In this document: piece after piece, positions 55,061 through 64,000 of the stretch
How the letters are laid out: each line of letters starts with the position of its first letter
How positions within the stretch are numbered: the first letter of the stretch is position 1
Source of the DNA: Dugong dugon
Lineage: Eukaryota; Chordata; Mammalia; Sirenia; Dugongidae
Length of the DNA: 64,000 bases
Direction: 5' to 3'
Assembly (NCBI GenBank): GCA_030035585.1
Contig: CM057481.1
Location: 4,675,128 to 4,739,127, forward strand
Notes under the pieces: model-generated
What the model was told of the DNA's origin: nothing
Database searches by the model: none
The model's input: only the letters and a program-made list of their open reading frames with translations
Made by a program: the position numbers and the translations under genes

Positions 55061-56458
55061 GGAGTTCAACTAGAAAAACCTTTCAGAAAAGTGATTAGAA
55101 AGGCTTTAAAAGGAAGACGTGAACCTCTGTGTCATCCTTAGTGGGTACACCCAAAGATGTCCCTTTCAGAGACGACCTGTTGTGAGGAGGGTAGTCAGCT
55201 GAGAGCCTCCAGCTGCTGTGCCTTTGGATTCCACCACGTGATCCATGGGTTGCTCCAGCCAATGACTGAGCATGGTGGGTACCAGAGCCCGGCCACTCCC
55301 GCCCAACACAGGACTCCTCTCACAGGCAATCCTTGCTCTGGGGTTCTCCACCACCTGGGCCAAGACTTTCTCAGAGCTGCCTGGAGTCAATCCTTCTATC
55401 TTCCTTGTCTCCTTTCACAAGTGTCAGACCTGCATCATGGACCAAATACCCTTTGTGTTGACTCCTGCTCCTTCTCCCCTTTAACCTTTATGGACAGTTC
55501 CTCACTCCAAAAACTCTTTCACTGATAACTCCATCTTGGCACCTGCCTCTCAGAGGGTTCTAAATGACCAACTGCCAAGTACGTTTGGCTGCTACAAGCA
55601 GATGACTCATTGGTGTTTCAGCTGAAGAAACATGTAAGATCATTCCTATTTAAAAAACAAAAAACAAAATCTACTCGCTTAATGAGAAATTAATATTCTA
55701 ATATATGACTCCCATAGCTTTAGAAATAAAGGCAATTCTGAACTGCAACAGAAATCTTTATTGATTTTTCCCTTTACACATCTCTATCATCATTCTCAAG
55801 CTGGAGACTCTGTGAAGGGCACAATTATTTATGTTCCATTAAATTAACAGGTCATTCAAATCCCTCACAAGTCCTTCAACTAAAAATGCTTCTAGTTCCA
55901 ACCGAAGTTTCTTTTTTTTTTCTAATTCAAACATCCATTCTCTTTTGGAAAAATGACAGAAGCGCTGAGGGTTAACAAACTGGAAAATAGTAACAGCCCA
56001 AGAACTGAGTGTAAATACCACATTTCCAAGACACAGCCCTAGTCCTTTCTCTTCCCAACCTGTGGAGGCAAAACCTCAATTGAGACCTGAAAGCATGACA
56101 GGGAGACACCATGGCCAAAAGGTGAGGGAAGGACTTCCCGACAGTAAATAGCAAGTGCAAAGGCTGGGAGGGGTAACACACTGGGCAGCCTAAGGAACAG
56201 CCCGGCAGTCACTTCATCTCTCTGCCAGGTCTGTGAGGGCTGGCCTGTGCCTGTGATCACACTGAGTAGATTTTTGCTGAATAAGTGAACTTCTTTTGAA
56301 GGTAATTATTTTTTGCCAGTTTCCTCTGACTTCCCAGCCTGATAGCAGGGCTGAAACCACATCCTGCGCATCTCTGTAACCCTCCCAGCTAAAGTCTCCC
56401 TAGTGTAAGCCAGGTAGAGTCTCCCTAATCTCAGAGGCTCTTGGAAGGTGTGATGGTT
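55061..56458. other. Intron sequence, possible L2 scrap near 56.15 kb
   Basis: Nothing firm. 'aaatagcaagtgcaaaggctggg' near 56150 resembles L2. The 122-codon plus frame at 55157-55525 has no recognisable domain. Confidence 0.4.
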
Positions 56459-57066
56459 AAGGTTGTGAGTCAACTTGGCTGGGCCATGATTCTCAGTGGT
56501 TTGGCAGTTATGACGTAGTCTAGCAGCTCTATCATGATATAATCACCTCCATAATGAGATCTGATATAATGCAACCACTTCCATAATGGGATCTGTTATG
56601 AGCAGCCAATCAGTCGAAAGGAGTTTCCTTAAGGGTGTGACCTGCATCCGATATAGGTGGACTTCCTGACAAGGCTCATGGGGTTTTGCTCTCTCTGGAT
56701 CCTGCAGCTGGCTCCTGTTCCTCTGACCTCCATTTCTTGGGACTTGAGCTGGCAGCTTACCTGCTGATCTTGGGATTTGTCAGTTTGTGCAGCCTGTGAG
56801 CCAGACGCCTGCCGTCTTACCTGCCTATCTTGGGATTCGTCAGCCTCTGCACCCTATGAGCCAGAGGCCTGCTGTTTGATCTGCTGATTTTGGGTTCTCC
56901 AGCTCCTGCAGCTACGTGAGTCAGGAGAAGCCTCCAGCCTCACCCACGGACTTGGGACTTTCTAGCCTCTACAACTGCATGAGCCATTTCCTTGATATAA
57001 ATCTCTCTCTACATATATTTATACTCTTCACTGGTTTTGCTTCTCTAGAAAACCCAGCCTAAGACA
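56459..57066 (+). mobile_element. Solo LTR, 'tgatggttaaggtt' family, internally triplicated
   Basis: It runs from TGTGATGGTTAAGG to GCCTAAGACA, with flanks GAAGG (56454-56458) and GACGG (57067-57071). It is about 120 bp longer than the 47.2-kb copy because a ~60-bp segment starting 'cttacctgctgatcttggg' occurs three times (about 56756-56930). A second small duplication, 'ccataatgggatctg', lies near 56550-56600. Confidence 0.92.
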
Positions 57067-58851
57067 GACGGGAACTCTGGATGATGAGGAAGGATAATAC
57101 AATTATGCCACCACATAGCTCGTGGACTGAAGGATTACTATGCAGTGAGTTTCCTGAGAACTGGGGATCTGGGGGATAAAGAAAGGCTTATCTTACCATA
57201 TGGAAGCGCCTTCAACTATCATCATGGAACAAGGATGCACAGATCTACTGAAATGCTATGGCTGGTAGAGCGCTTCCTCTCTTGTTGCAAAATAAGTACC
57301 TGTTTGCAAGAGTCTAGAATTCTTCATGGTGTGTTTGTTTTCAAAAAGGCAACGCATTTGGTAAAAGAGGCAGAGAGTAGAGGTTAAGTAAGATACAGCT
57401 ACCATTCGCTATATTTCAAAACCCAAAAGTCATAATCTACACTATGGGTTGGAATTTCAACGAAGTGTTTAATCACCTGGGTGTTCAACGGGATCTTATG
57501 GGAGAGGAGCTCAGTGTACAAGATGCATTGCCTACAATCACAGCTCTTCTTGCACTTTTGAGGCTGCTAGGGTACAAACACAAATCTCTCTCCCCCCAGA
57601 ATCAACACCGCCACCAACACAAAAAACAAATGAATAGTCAAAATAATTTATGATAAAGGTGTTTTGTTTCCTAGGGGAACATTTATAGTAACACCCACTT
57701 CTGTTAAATACAATCTATCTTCCAGCTCAGTGTGAGGGGCTTCCTTCACAGAAACACACTAAAATTGAAAATTGGGAAGACGCAATGGAAACTCCCTGAA
57801 CTGAAAACCTGGGGTGTTATTAGTCACCCTATTTGCCTGCATTCACTGGGCTTATTATTGTTACCTGCTACACTATCAAACAATTGTGAGAGCGGAACGA
57901 TTAATCCACAATCCTATTTGCTTCTATCAAACAATGACAACTGGTTTTCGTTTCCCTGGGAGAGACGGGGAAAGACGTTTGTTCAGCTCTACAGAGTTGG
58001 CTAATGTCTAAAGACAACCCTCCAAAAAAAGGTGTGAAGACATTTTATTGCAGCTGTGGAGATTAAGAGGAGATTTATGATGGCTCCTAATGCTATTTCT
58101 GTCAACGTCATTGGAATTCTAATTAGATTATTAAAACTTTGCAAATCATTACATTACACCCAGACTCCACAGCTCACTGCGGCAAGGGTACTTTTGAAAT
58201 TAGAGGAACCCGATGTCATAGGTAATGATGCATTGTCGATAATAAAAGTTGCAGAGAAATTTCTCCAATAAAAACCAGTTGGAAAAGACAGAACCCATTT
58301 ATCTTACTTTCTCTCCCACTGTTACGCCTGAGGGGAAGACGCCCGCTGCACAGAACCACAGCCCAGCCTCTTCCATCCCAGTACTTGATAATGCTTGCTT
58401 ACATGCTACAAACGTTAACGAACTGTCGCAGCTACTTAAATTGTTTTAAGCCACTCCCTAAATCTGAGATGTAAAACAAGAAATTTATAAATGAAAAGAA
58501 ACTTGAAAGAAGAATATTTTTAGAGGGGTATGAGACAAATGGCAGCCTCCAAGCATCTACTATGCATATGAATGGTATATCACAGCATATTTTGATTTAT
58601 AACACATGCATTCAAAGTGGTACCTGAAAAGGAACAAATTGCTTACTGCTAACCCAGATCTATTTGCAGGTAACAAATGGGCCTGCTCTTCACCCATCAA
58701 ATAACGGTTCGAACGCCCTTGAACGCCCTTAAACATCAGTGGATGAGGCATGGGTGTTGCCCTCTGTCCTCTTCAGGATCACCTCACTCCTTTAGGTGGA
58801 GATCCTCACCCTCCGCATCCCAGCAAAAGGAAGCGTACATAGCTTACTTAC
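57067..58851. other. Repeat-poor intron upstream end, candidate conserved noncoding DNA
   Basis: No transposon was recognised for about 1.8 kb just downstream of the exon at 58852-58918 in gene orientation. The AT-rich part is 58080-58270 ('ggaattctaattagattatt', 'gatgcattgtcgataataa'). Conservation is unknown. Confidence 0.45.
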
Positions 58852-58918
58852 CGTGATGTACGACGCCCTTCAACCCGTGGATAATAGGATCCAGTGCAGA
58901 ATTGTCCCTCGGACTGAC
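58852..58918 (-). CDS. PTPRG: PTPRG exon, carbonic-anhydrase-like domain (most 5' exon in window)
   Basis: This 67-bp exon is read on the minus strand as 22 codons plus one base, starting VSPRDNSALDP and ending GVVHH. The acceptor is a pyrimidine-rich tract followed by ACGTAG just above 58918. The donor is G|GTAAGT at 58852/58851, close to the mammalian consensus. It enters in phase 0 and leaves in phase 1: the last G joins AG of the exon at 33105 to make a glutamate codon. Family knowledge places it in the C-terminal half of the carbonic-anhydrase-like domain, which is extracellular and regarded as catalytically inactive in this receptor. It is too short to stand out as an ORF and was identified by its peptide and its flanking splice sites. 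Confidence 0.92.
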
Positions 58919-60150
58919 CTACGTGTAAAGGAAACATGATTGGTTAAATCTATTCTGGCATCAGACACAACAGTCTCTGTTTAATCTTCTAAAGACAAGG
59001 GGGAAAATAGATGTTATCTAGCAAGCTGCTTCGGTGTCACGTATACCATGGCTCGCACCAAATGCAGGAGATTTATGACATAATAAAATCAAGTGAGGAA
59101 GTCTAAATCAAAAGAAAAACTTCTCAGAATACATTACAACAGGAGAAATACCATCGTCCTAGCAAAATCTTAAAAAGCAACCACAAGACTTTCCTCTGCT
59201 TTGTTTTATTAAAAAGAGGGCCTGATGGGCTAAAAAGTCACTGAAAGTCATCAGAAAGCAATCCATCACTGACTGAATATTCCAATACCTCCACGTGATT
59301 GTGTTTTTCCCTTCTTTCTAGAAAATGGATCTGCTCCCTGCCAGCCTATTCTCTTTCCTAAGGATCCCAGTTCCCTGTGTCTTACCACAGACTATAAGGG
59401 GTATTCCTACCGAGAGAAGGGGAGAGGGGAGCTCCAAGACGCAGCGCCTCCTACCTTCATTGCCTTCTGTGGTTTTATTGCCACTAATACCAAACCTCTT
59501 TTATCTTGATCCCACCCAGCCTTTCCCTTAACTTTCTGACACAACTCAGCAGAAATCCTCATTCTTCTCCTTTCTAGAAGATTAAAAATGCACCATTACA
59601 CTGTAATTATGGTTTTTAAGTACTTTCTTTTAGACATATAATGAAATATTTACAAATGAAATGAAATGACGCCTGTAATTTGCTGCAAACTAATCCAGGA
59701 GTGAGTGGTGTGTAGATGCATCAAGACTGGCCATGAGTCAATAATTTTTGACTTTGGGTGATGGGTAGGTGATGGTTCATGATATGATTTTCTCTACTTC
59801 TGTGTATGCTTGATTTTTTCCAAAATAAAGATTTTCCCAAAGTCCATTATCTGTGGTCAGCATAGCTATTGATTTTTTTTCAGGGATGTTACTTGTATCT
59901 AATCTACTAACATAATGAAATTGAGATACTGATAAGCCTTTCGATGTGTAGCAAGATCCAATTTGATGTTTCCAAGTTAATTCAGAGGAATTTAGGGCCA
60001 TTCCTAGGGTAAATTTTAAAGTGATTAAAAGTTTTCCACACCCCTTCCTCCCTTACAAATTCTTCCTGTTGGGTTGCTGCTCCTGGTTTCCTCTGACAAT
60101 GACCCATAACTCATACATTTCCTTCTCTCCTCTGCCTCGAGGTTAGACCA
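58919..60150. other. PTPRG: Intron sequence upstream of the first exon in the window
   Basis: It starts (gene orientation) with the acceptor of the 58918 exon. No repeat or exon was recognised. Confidence 0.5.
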
Positions 60151-60363
60151 GTGGTTAGCAACTAGGGTCACTTTGTCATTCCCCTGCAGGGGACATTTGA
60201 TGACATCTGGTGACATTTTTGGCTGTCATAGCTGAGGGAGGTTTGAGGGTAGAAGTTGGGGAAGCTGCAAAATTCATATAATGGTCAGGACATGCCCCAC
60301 AACAAAGGATTATTTGGCTCAAAATGTCAATAATGCCAAAGTTGATGTTGAGAAACTCTGGGT
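60151..60363 (+). mobile_element. MER20 (hAT) element
   Basis: It contains 'accagtggttagcaactagg', 'caggggacatttgatgaca', 'gccccacaacaaaggattat' and 'tgttgagaaactctgg', the complete MER20 order from end to end. Confidence 0.93.
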
Positions 60364-60974
60364 TAGATGTTTTATGTGTTAATCGTCATGAAAACTTAAT
60401 GTCTGGAGCCCTGAGTTACGACTAAATTCAGAAGACAGGTGTCATTATGCACTGTGTCATGTTTACAGACTAATAAAATCATGTGGAATTTGGCACAACA
60501 CTGTAAACACTACAAATAGAAAAGTAACAAAGGATCAGTGAATAGAAACCCAGTGTATCAGATCACAAAGGTGTAATTCCGGGAGTTTGCATGAGTGTAA
60601 CTTCAAAGTGCCTGAACAGAAGCTCAAGCCAGAGTCTACCACAATGGTTGAAGAATGAAACTTTCTTGAAGGGCAAACATCCGCAGAAAATACCAAATCT
60701 AAATTGTATTCAAAGAAAAATCGTATTTGTACCATAACAAATAATTGATCAAAACGAAAGCCAACAACGACCAAACAATGGAATCACAATTCAAGAATCA
60801 AGATAAGACAGCCTACTAGTAAATATGTCCAAAAGTCAAAAGTGATAGAATAAAACAAGAGTCCAGAGAAAGATCCCATATCAAATTGAAGCTGTAGGCA
60901 AAAAGATCGTCTTCCTCCTCCTTGATTCAGTGTGGTGGAGATGTTCCTGCCAGCTTAACTCCCTGTAGTTACTT
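60364..60974. other. Intron sequence without recognised features
   Basis: No repeat or exon was recognised. Confidence 0.4.
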
Positions 60975-61500
60975 TAATATCTATGGGAGATGACAAAATG
61001 GCCACAAATTCCTCCTATCCCTGTCATATGCACCTCTGCAATTTGACTTTGCTGCTCATCTCATCCTGTCAAAGAGTTTATATCGGTTTTTCTACACTTT
61101 AAAACTGTGCTTGGCCATGTGACTTGCTTTGGCCAATGAGACATTAGTGAACATGATGCAGACAGAGGCTCACAAAGCATCTGAATACAGTTTTATCCTC
61201 TTGCTACTCTTTGGAATTCAAAACCATGAGTGAAGAAGCCCAGTCATGGCTACTAGAGGATGAGAGAACCCATAGAGCTGACATAAGCAATCCCAGACAA
61301 GGTCATTCTAGACCCAGTGTCCTACCAACAACTAGACAGGTGAGTGAGTCTATTCTAGACTACCTAGCCTCAGGTGAATCACCTGCAGTCTAAAGAGATC
61401 AGCTGAGCAGGCCCAGATCATAAGAACCAACCAGCCAACCCACAGAATCCTAGACTAATACACTGCTTATTATACTATTGTTTAAACCAAGTTTGGGGAT
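60975..61500 (+). mobile_element. LTR remnant, MaLR/ERVL-like
   Basis: It contains 'ggccatgtgacttgctttgg', 'gtgaagaagcccagtcatg' and 'gatgagagaacccatagag', with a 3' end like 'tattgtttaaaccaagtttgg'. The order matches a common mammalian MLT-type LTR. The subfamily is not assigned. Confidence 0.65.
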
Positions 61501-61513
61501 CATTTGCACATCA

Positions 61514-61680
61514 AACCAAAGAACCAAACGCATTGCCGTCGAGTTAATTCCAACTAATAGAGACCCTACGGGACAGAGTAGAACTGTCCCACAGGGTTTC
61601 CAAAGAATGGCTGATGGATTCGAACTGCCAGCCTTTTGGTTAGCAGCTATAGCTCTTAACCACTACGCCACCAGGGCTTC
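61514..61680 (-). mobile_element. AfroSINE with perfect target duplication
   Basis: It contains 'gccgtcgagttaattccaa', 'actgtcccacagggtttcc' and 'cgccaccagggcttc'. CATTTGCACA occurs at 61501-61510 and 61681-61690. Confidence 0.96.
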
Positions 61681-61690
61681 CATTTGCACA

Positions 61691-62408
61691 TAGCAAAGGT
61701 TAACTGCTATAGTATTTATGTGTGTGTAAGCGTGGAGGATGGGGAACAGGTTTTGATATCATTAATTTTCTTAACCAATATATACTGCTTATGATTTATC
61801 TTAAAGGTTGTTCAGTAAGATCTCACATTAAAAGATGCAACGTTTGCTGTCTACCTAATCAACTCATGTTCTCATTCAAAATTCTGTTATCCCTCTTCTA
61901 ATACGGCAACTTTTCAGATACTGTGATCTTCAATCTCAATTTTGCAGAGAGAGGTTTTGTAGTCAGGGAAACCCTTTAATGCATTTAATCTTATCTAATG
62001 ATATAAAGGCTCAAGGAAAGTGTTCTAATCCTCCATGAATGAAACCCAAAGACAACATTTGTAGCCCATGCAAGAGGAAAATAACCAGGCATCTTAGTCG
62101 AGGTTCAACTTCTGGTCACTTCTAACTACAGCAGCTCTGTGCCCGATTACTAAGGTCTAGCCTAAGGGTCTAACCTCAGATTCTAAGCAACTAAGAAATG
62201 GAAAGCCTACAATACCTCATTCACCTCCAAAGCCTCCTTTGCTAGTTTATATGGCTTAGGATGAGAAGGTAGATAAGAGGTATTCTAGCAGAATCCAAAA
62301 CTAGGAGCATTTGGGCTGGGCTCACAACAAGGAATTAATTCACACTGCTTTCTGGCAAGCAAAGTGGGGAGTGAGGGGCAATTAGCTAACATACACATTC
62401 TCAGAAAA
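61691..62408. other. Intron sequence left of the retroviral LTR
   Basis: No feature was recognised. Part of it could still belong to the LTR if its true left edge lies further left than 62409. Confidence 0.4.
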
Positions 62409-62689
62409 TGTTAAGCAAAAATGTTCTAGTAATAGTATGTTAAAATTGTTCTTGGAAAAAAATCGTTTGTACAGACTGTTCTCAGGAAGTATGTGGCTGA
62501 TCAGATATGAAGAAAGAACTGCTTTGTTATGCTAGAAAATGTGCATAAAAACCCTTCTTTGCTTAGCCCCTGTGAAGCACTTTGCACTTTCACTTACTGT
62601 GGCCCAGCTTGAGCTGTACTCTTCCTCAATAAAATTCTTGGCTTTTTTAATCTTTACAGAATAACAATTTTGGTCTGAGCACTACAACA
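62409..62689 (+). mobile_element. Endogenous retrovirus 5' LTR (left edge tentative)
   Basis: The proposed edges are TGTTAAGC and ACTACAACA (TG...CA, with inverted TGTT/AACA). A TATA-like GCATAAAA is at 62543-62550 and AATAAA at 62628-62633. This gives promoter, polyadenylation signal and a short R-U5. The right edge is supported by the primer-binding site that follows. The left edge cannot be checked because the other LTR is outside the window. Confidence 0.72.
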
Positions 62690-62693
62690 TTTC

Positions 62694-62711
62694 TGGTGTC
62701 AGACGCAGGCT
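62694..62711 (+). promoter_or_regulatory. Retroviral primer-binding site, tRNA-Leu-like
   Basis: It starts TGGTGTCAGA, identical to the 3' ten bases expected from a tRNA-Leu primer, four bases after the LTR end. The last eight bases are partly diverged (about 14 of 18 match overall). Confidence 0.65.
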
Positions 62712-62929
62712 ATTGAAGGTGCATTACCTTTCCCAACCTCCAAGACACTGAGGACTTGGGCTCTGGTACCAGCTAAGCTGTTTGGGCTCTCCGCTTCCAC
62801 GAATTCTCAGGAGTTGTCTTAAGGTAAATAACCTTTTGAACCTGAGCTCCGCTCTCTTGTGTGGTAGCTCTTCGAGTTCTGTTGTTGGATTTGTTTTGTG
62901 TGTGCACATCCTGTATGTCTGCTGGAAAT

Positions 62930-63580
62930 ATGGGGAATGCCAAATCTAGGAGCAGCTCAGAGCCACCCTTTGGGACTTCTGCTCACTATGTGAACAAGCA
63001 TTTTGGTCCCACAACGTGTGGGTTCTTGTCTGGCTGGCACAACCTTACCAGAGACAGTCTGTAAAATCAGTGGCCAACCTAGAGGACTCTGAGGGTCTTC
63101 TGACCTTCTGGTTTTTCTGTACAGGAAATTAGAAAATAGAGGCTCTCAAATTAAACAATCTCAATGAGATGCCTATTTTGACCGGTATCTTGAAGCTTCT
63201 AAAAGACTTCAAGCTAATAAAATAGCTTTGCTGTAGGACACTATATCCAAATTGACCAATGAAAATAAGAAATTACAATGCCAAAATTTGGCTCCTGCCC
63301 GTCTACACTATTCCCAGGTCCTACTTCTTTGTATCCTTTGCTGCCCTCTTATTCTTCTGACAACACTCTGTTTGAACTCCTGCTCTTTCTAAAAAGGACA
63401 GCCAATAAGCCTTTGTCTAAAATGCCCTTTAAATTCACCCCAGCAGTGCTCATTGCTGAATCCAAGAAAGTAGCTGATTTTCCTAATGGAACTGGGGCTT
63501 TCTATATGGCCAAGAAATATGGGCCTAGGTCTTGTTTGTACTTGGATTTTTGTTTGAGCTCCCTAATGACAGTTTGTTAA
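62930..63580 (+). pseudogene. gag-like remnant of the endogenous retrovirus
   Basis: An ATG about 220 bp after the primer-binding site opens a frame beginning MGNAKSRSSSE, a myristoylation-type start (Met-Gly-Asn) typical of retroviral Gag matrix proteins. It stops at 63062-63064. Further right, a charged, helix-forming stretch (63180-63290, several frames) and an open segment 63278-63580 containing LYPLL follow. LYPxL is a known late-domain motif. Stops and frame changes show decay. The gene continues or ends beyond 64000. It is not a functional gene. Confidence 0.6.
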
Positions 63581-64000
63581 ATGAGTGGCCACTTTTGGGT
63601 ACTTTCCAGTTGGAGAAACTAGTATGTTTAAGGTCTAAAATAAGAGTCTAGGTGTCTAGCTGGCAGAATGAATTAGGTTCAGAAAGAATGAAACCAGGTT
63701 TTGTATGGTTGTTATGAAGGAATCCCAGAGTTTTAAAGCCACAAAAATGTGGGCATGGGTTTGAGCATCTTAAAAGCCTCTAGGGTGCTCGCCACTGACA
63801 TAAAGACACTTGTGAAAGGAAAGACACCCTTGAAAGGGACATGAGATGGGCTAGAGCATTAAGCTGCCCACCAGCCACAAGACAACTCTCATGCAGTAGA
63901 GGCACACTGTGAAACAAAACCCTGACCAAACCCTGTGTCAAATTCCCTGCCAGAAATTTTATTTGACTCTGGGAGACCAGTTTGAACCTCTTCTTAACAT

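Larger units (their letters stand above)
33106..58851 (-). other. PTPRG: PTPRG intron (about 25.7 kb, phase 1)
   Basis: The intron is bounded by GTAAGT at its 5' end (58851) and AAACAG at its 3' end (33106). It holds most of the repeats described below: several LTRs, about seventeen AfroSINE copies or fragments, hAT-like elements and L1 3' ends. No internal exon was recognised, so a cryptic or alternative exon cannot be excluded. Confidence 0.9.
20593..58918 (-). other. PTPRG: PTPRG gene segment: three exons and two complete introns
   Basis: Receptor-type tyrosine-protein phosphatase gamma is a single-pass membrane protein. It has an extracellular carbonic-anhydrase-like domain, a fibronectin type III domain, a long spacer and two cytoplasmic phosphatase domains. 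This minus-strand segment holds the exons coding for the end of the carbonic-anhydrase-like domain and the start of the linker to the fibronectin domain. In transcript order the exons are 58918-58852, 33105-32948 and 20785-20593. The introns are 58851-33106 (phase 1) and 32947-20786 (phase 0), and a phase 1 intron leaves the window from 20592. The concatenated frame is open and contains the family signature [15 protein letters not shown]1 has the same architecture, but the recognised residue string fits PTPRG. I did not see the fibronectin exon below 20593 or the preceding exon above 58918. Confidence 0.93.
62690..64000 (+). mobile_element. Endogenous retrovirus internal region, truncated by the window
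   Basis: The leader, gag-like remnant and following sequence without open frames continue to the window edge. Class is uncertain: a tRNA-Leu-like primer and MGN start occur in several endogenous retrovirus groups. It lies in the same orientation as +, opposite to PTPRG. Confidence 0.65.

Noticed and set aside
58919-64000. Preceding PTPRG carbonic-anhydrase-domain exon
   Set aside because: No matching minus-strand peptide was seen, so it is probably beyond 64000.

Overview
This window is vertebrate intronic DNA, almost certainly from an afrotherian mammal (elephant, sea cow, hyrax or a relative). The evidence is about forty tRNA-derived SINEs of the AfroSINE type, recognisable by a tail that reads 'ctatgagtcggaatcgactc..ggcaac' or its complement, together with RTE-type LINE fragments carrying the same kind of 3' end and afrotherian-looking L1 3' ends. 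There are no bacterial features.

Only one host gene is supported. Three short minus-strand exons at 58918-58852, 33105-32948 and 20785-20593 join in frame and encode the C-terminal part of the extracellular carbonic-anhydrase-like domain of receptor tyrosine phosphatase gamma (PTPRG), plus the short linker that follows it. Introns of about 25.7 kb and 12.2 kb separate them. The gene enters from beyond 64000 and leaves below position 1. No fibronectin, membrane or phosphatase exon was recognised here. All three splice-site pairs are GT-AG and the phases agree.

Layout in + coordinates: 1-1.4 kb is an RTE LINE with a long reverse-transcriptase frame. 1.4-7 kb is SINEs, two LTRs (one with an internal minisatellite) and nested L1 3' ends. 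7-20.6 kb is mostly L2, L1, RTE and SINE debris with two solo LTRs. 20.6 kb is the most 3' exon in the window. 21-33 kb is an intron with MIR, L2 and SINE insertions, then the middle exon. 33.4-58.8 kb is the large intron, with a MaLR-like LTR whose end has become a 49-bp minisatellite (34.3 kb), four hAT-like elements across the window, two tRNA-Gly-headed SINEs (38.4 and 53.4 kb), multi-level nested insertions (45 and 47 kb) and some repeat-poor AT-rich stretches. 58.9 kb is the most 5' exon. 60-62 kb holds a MER20 copy, an LTR remnant and a SINE. 62.4-64 kb is the start of a decayed endogenous retrovirus: LTR, primer-binding site and a gag-like remnant.

No new protein system was found. The most informative features concern genome dynamics. 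An RTE LINE and two kinds of tRNA-derived SINE in the same window share 3' ends, which fits SINE mobilisation by the RTE machinery. Two LTRs have generated tandem repeats from their own sequence. Several insertions can be ordered in time from intact target-site duplications. Repeat family names come from recognition by eye, not from a library search.
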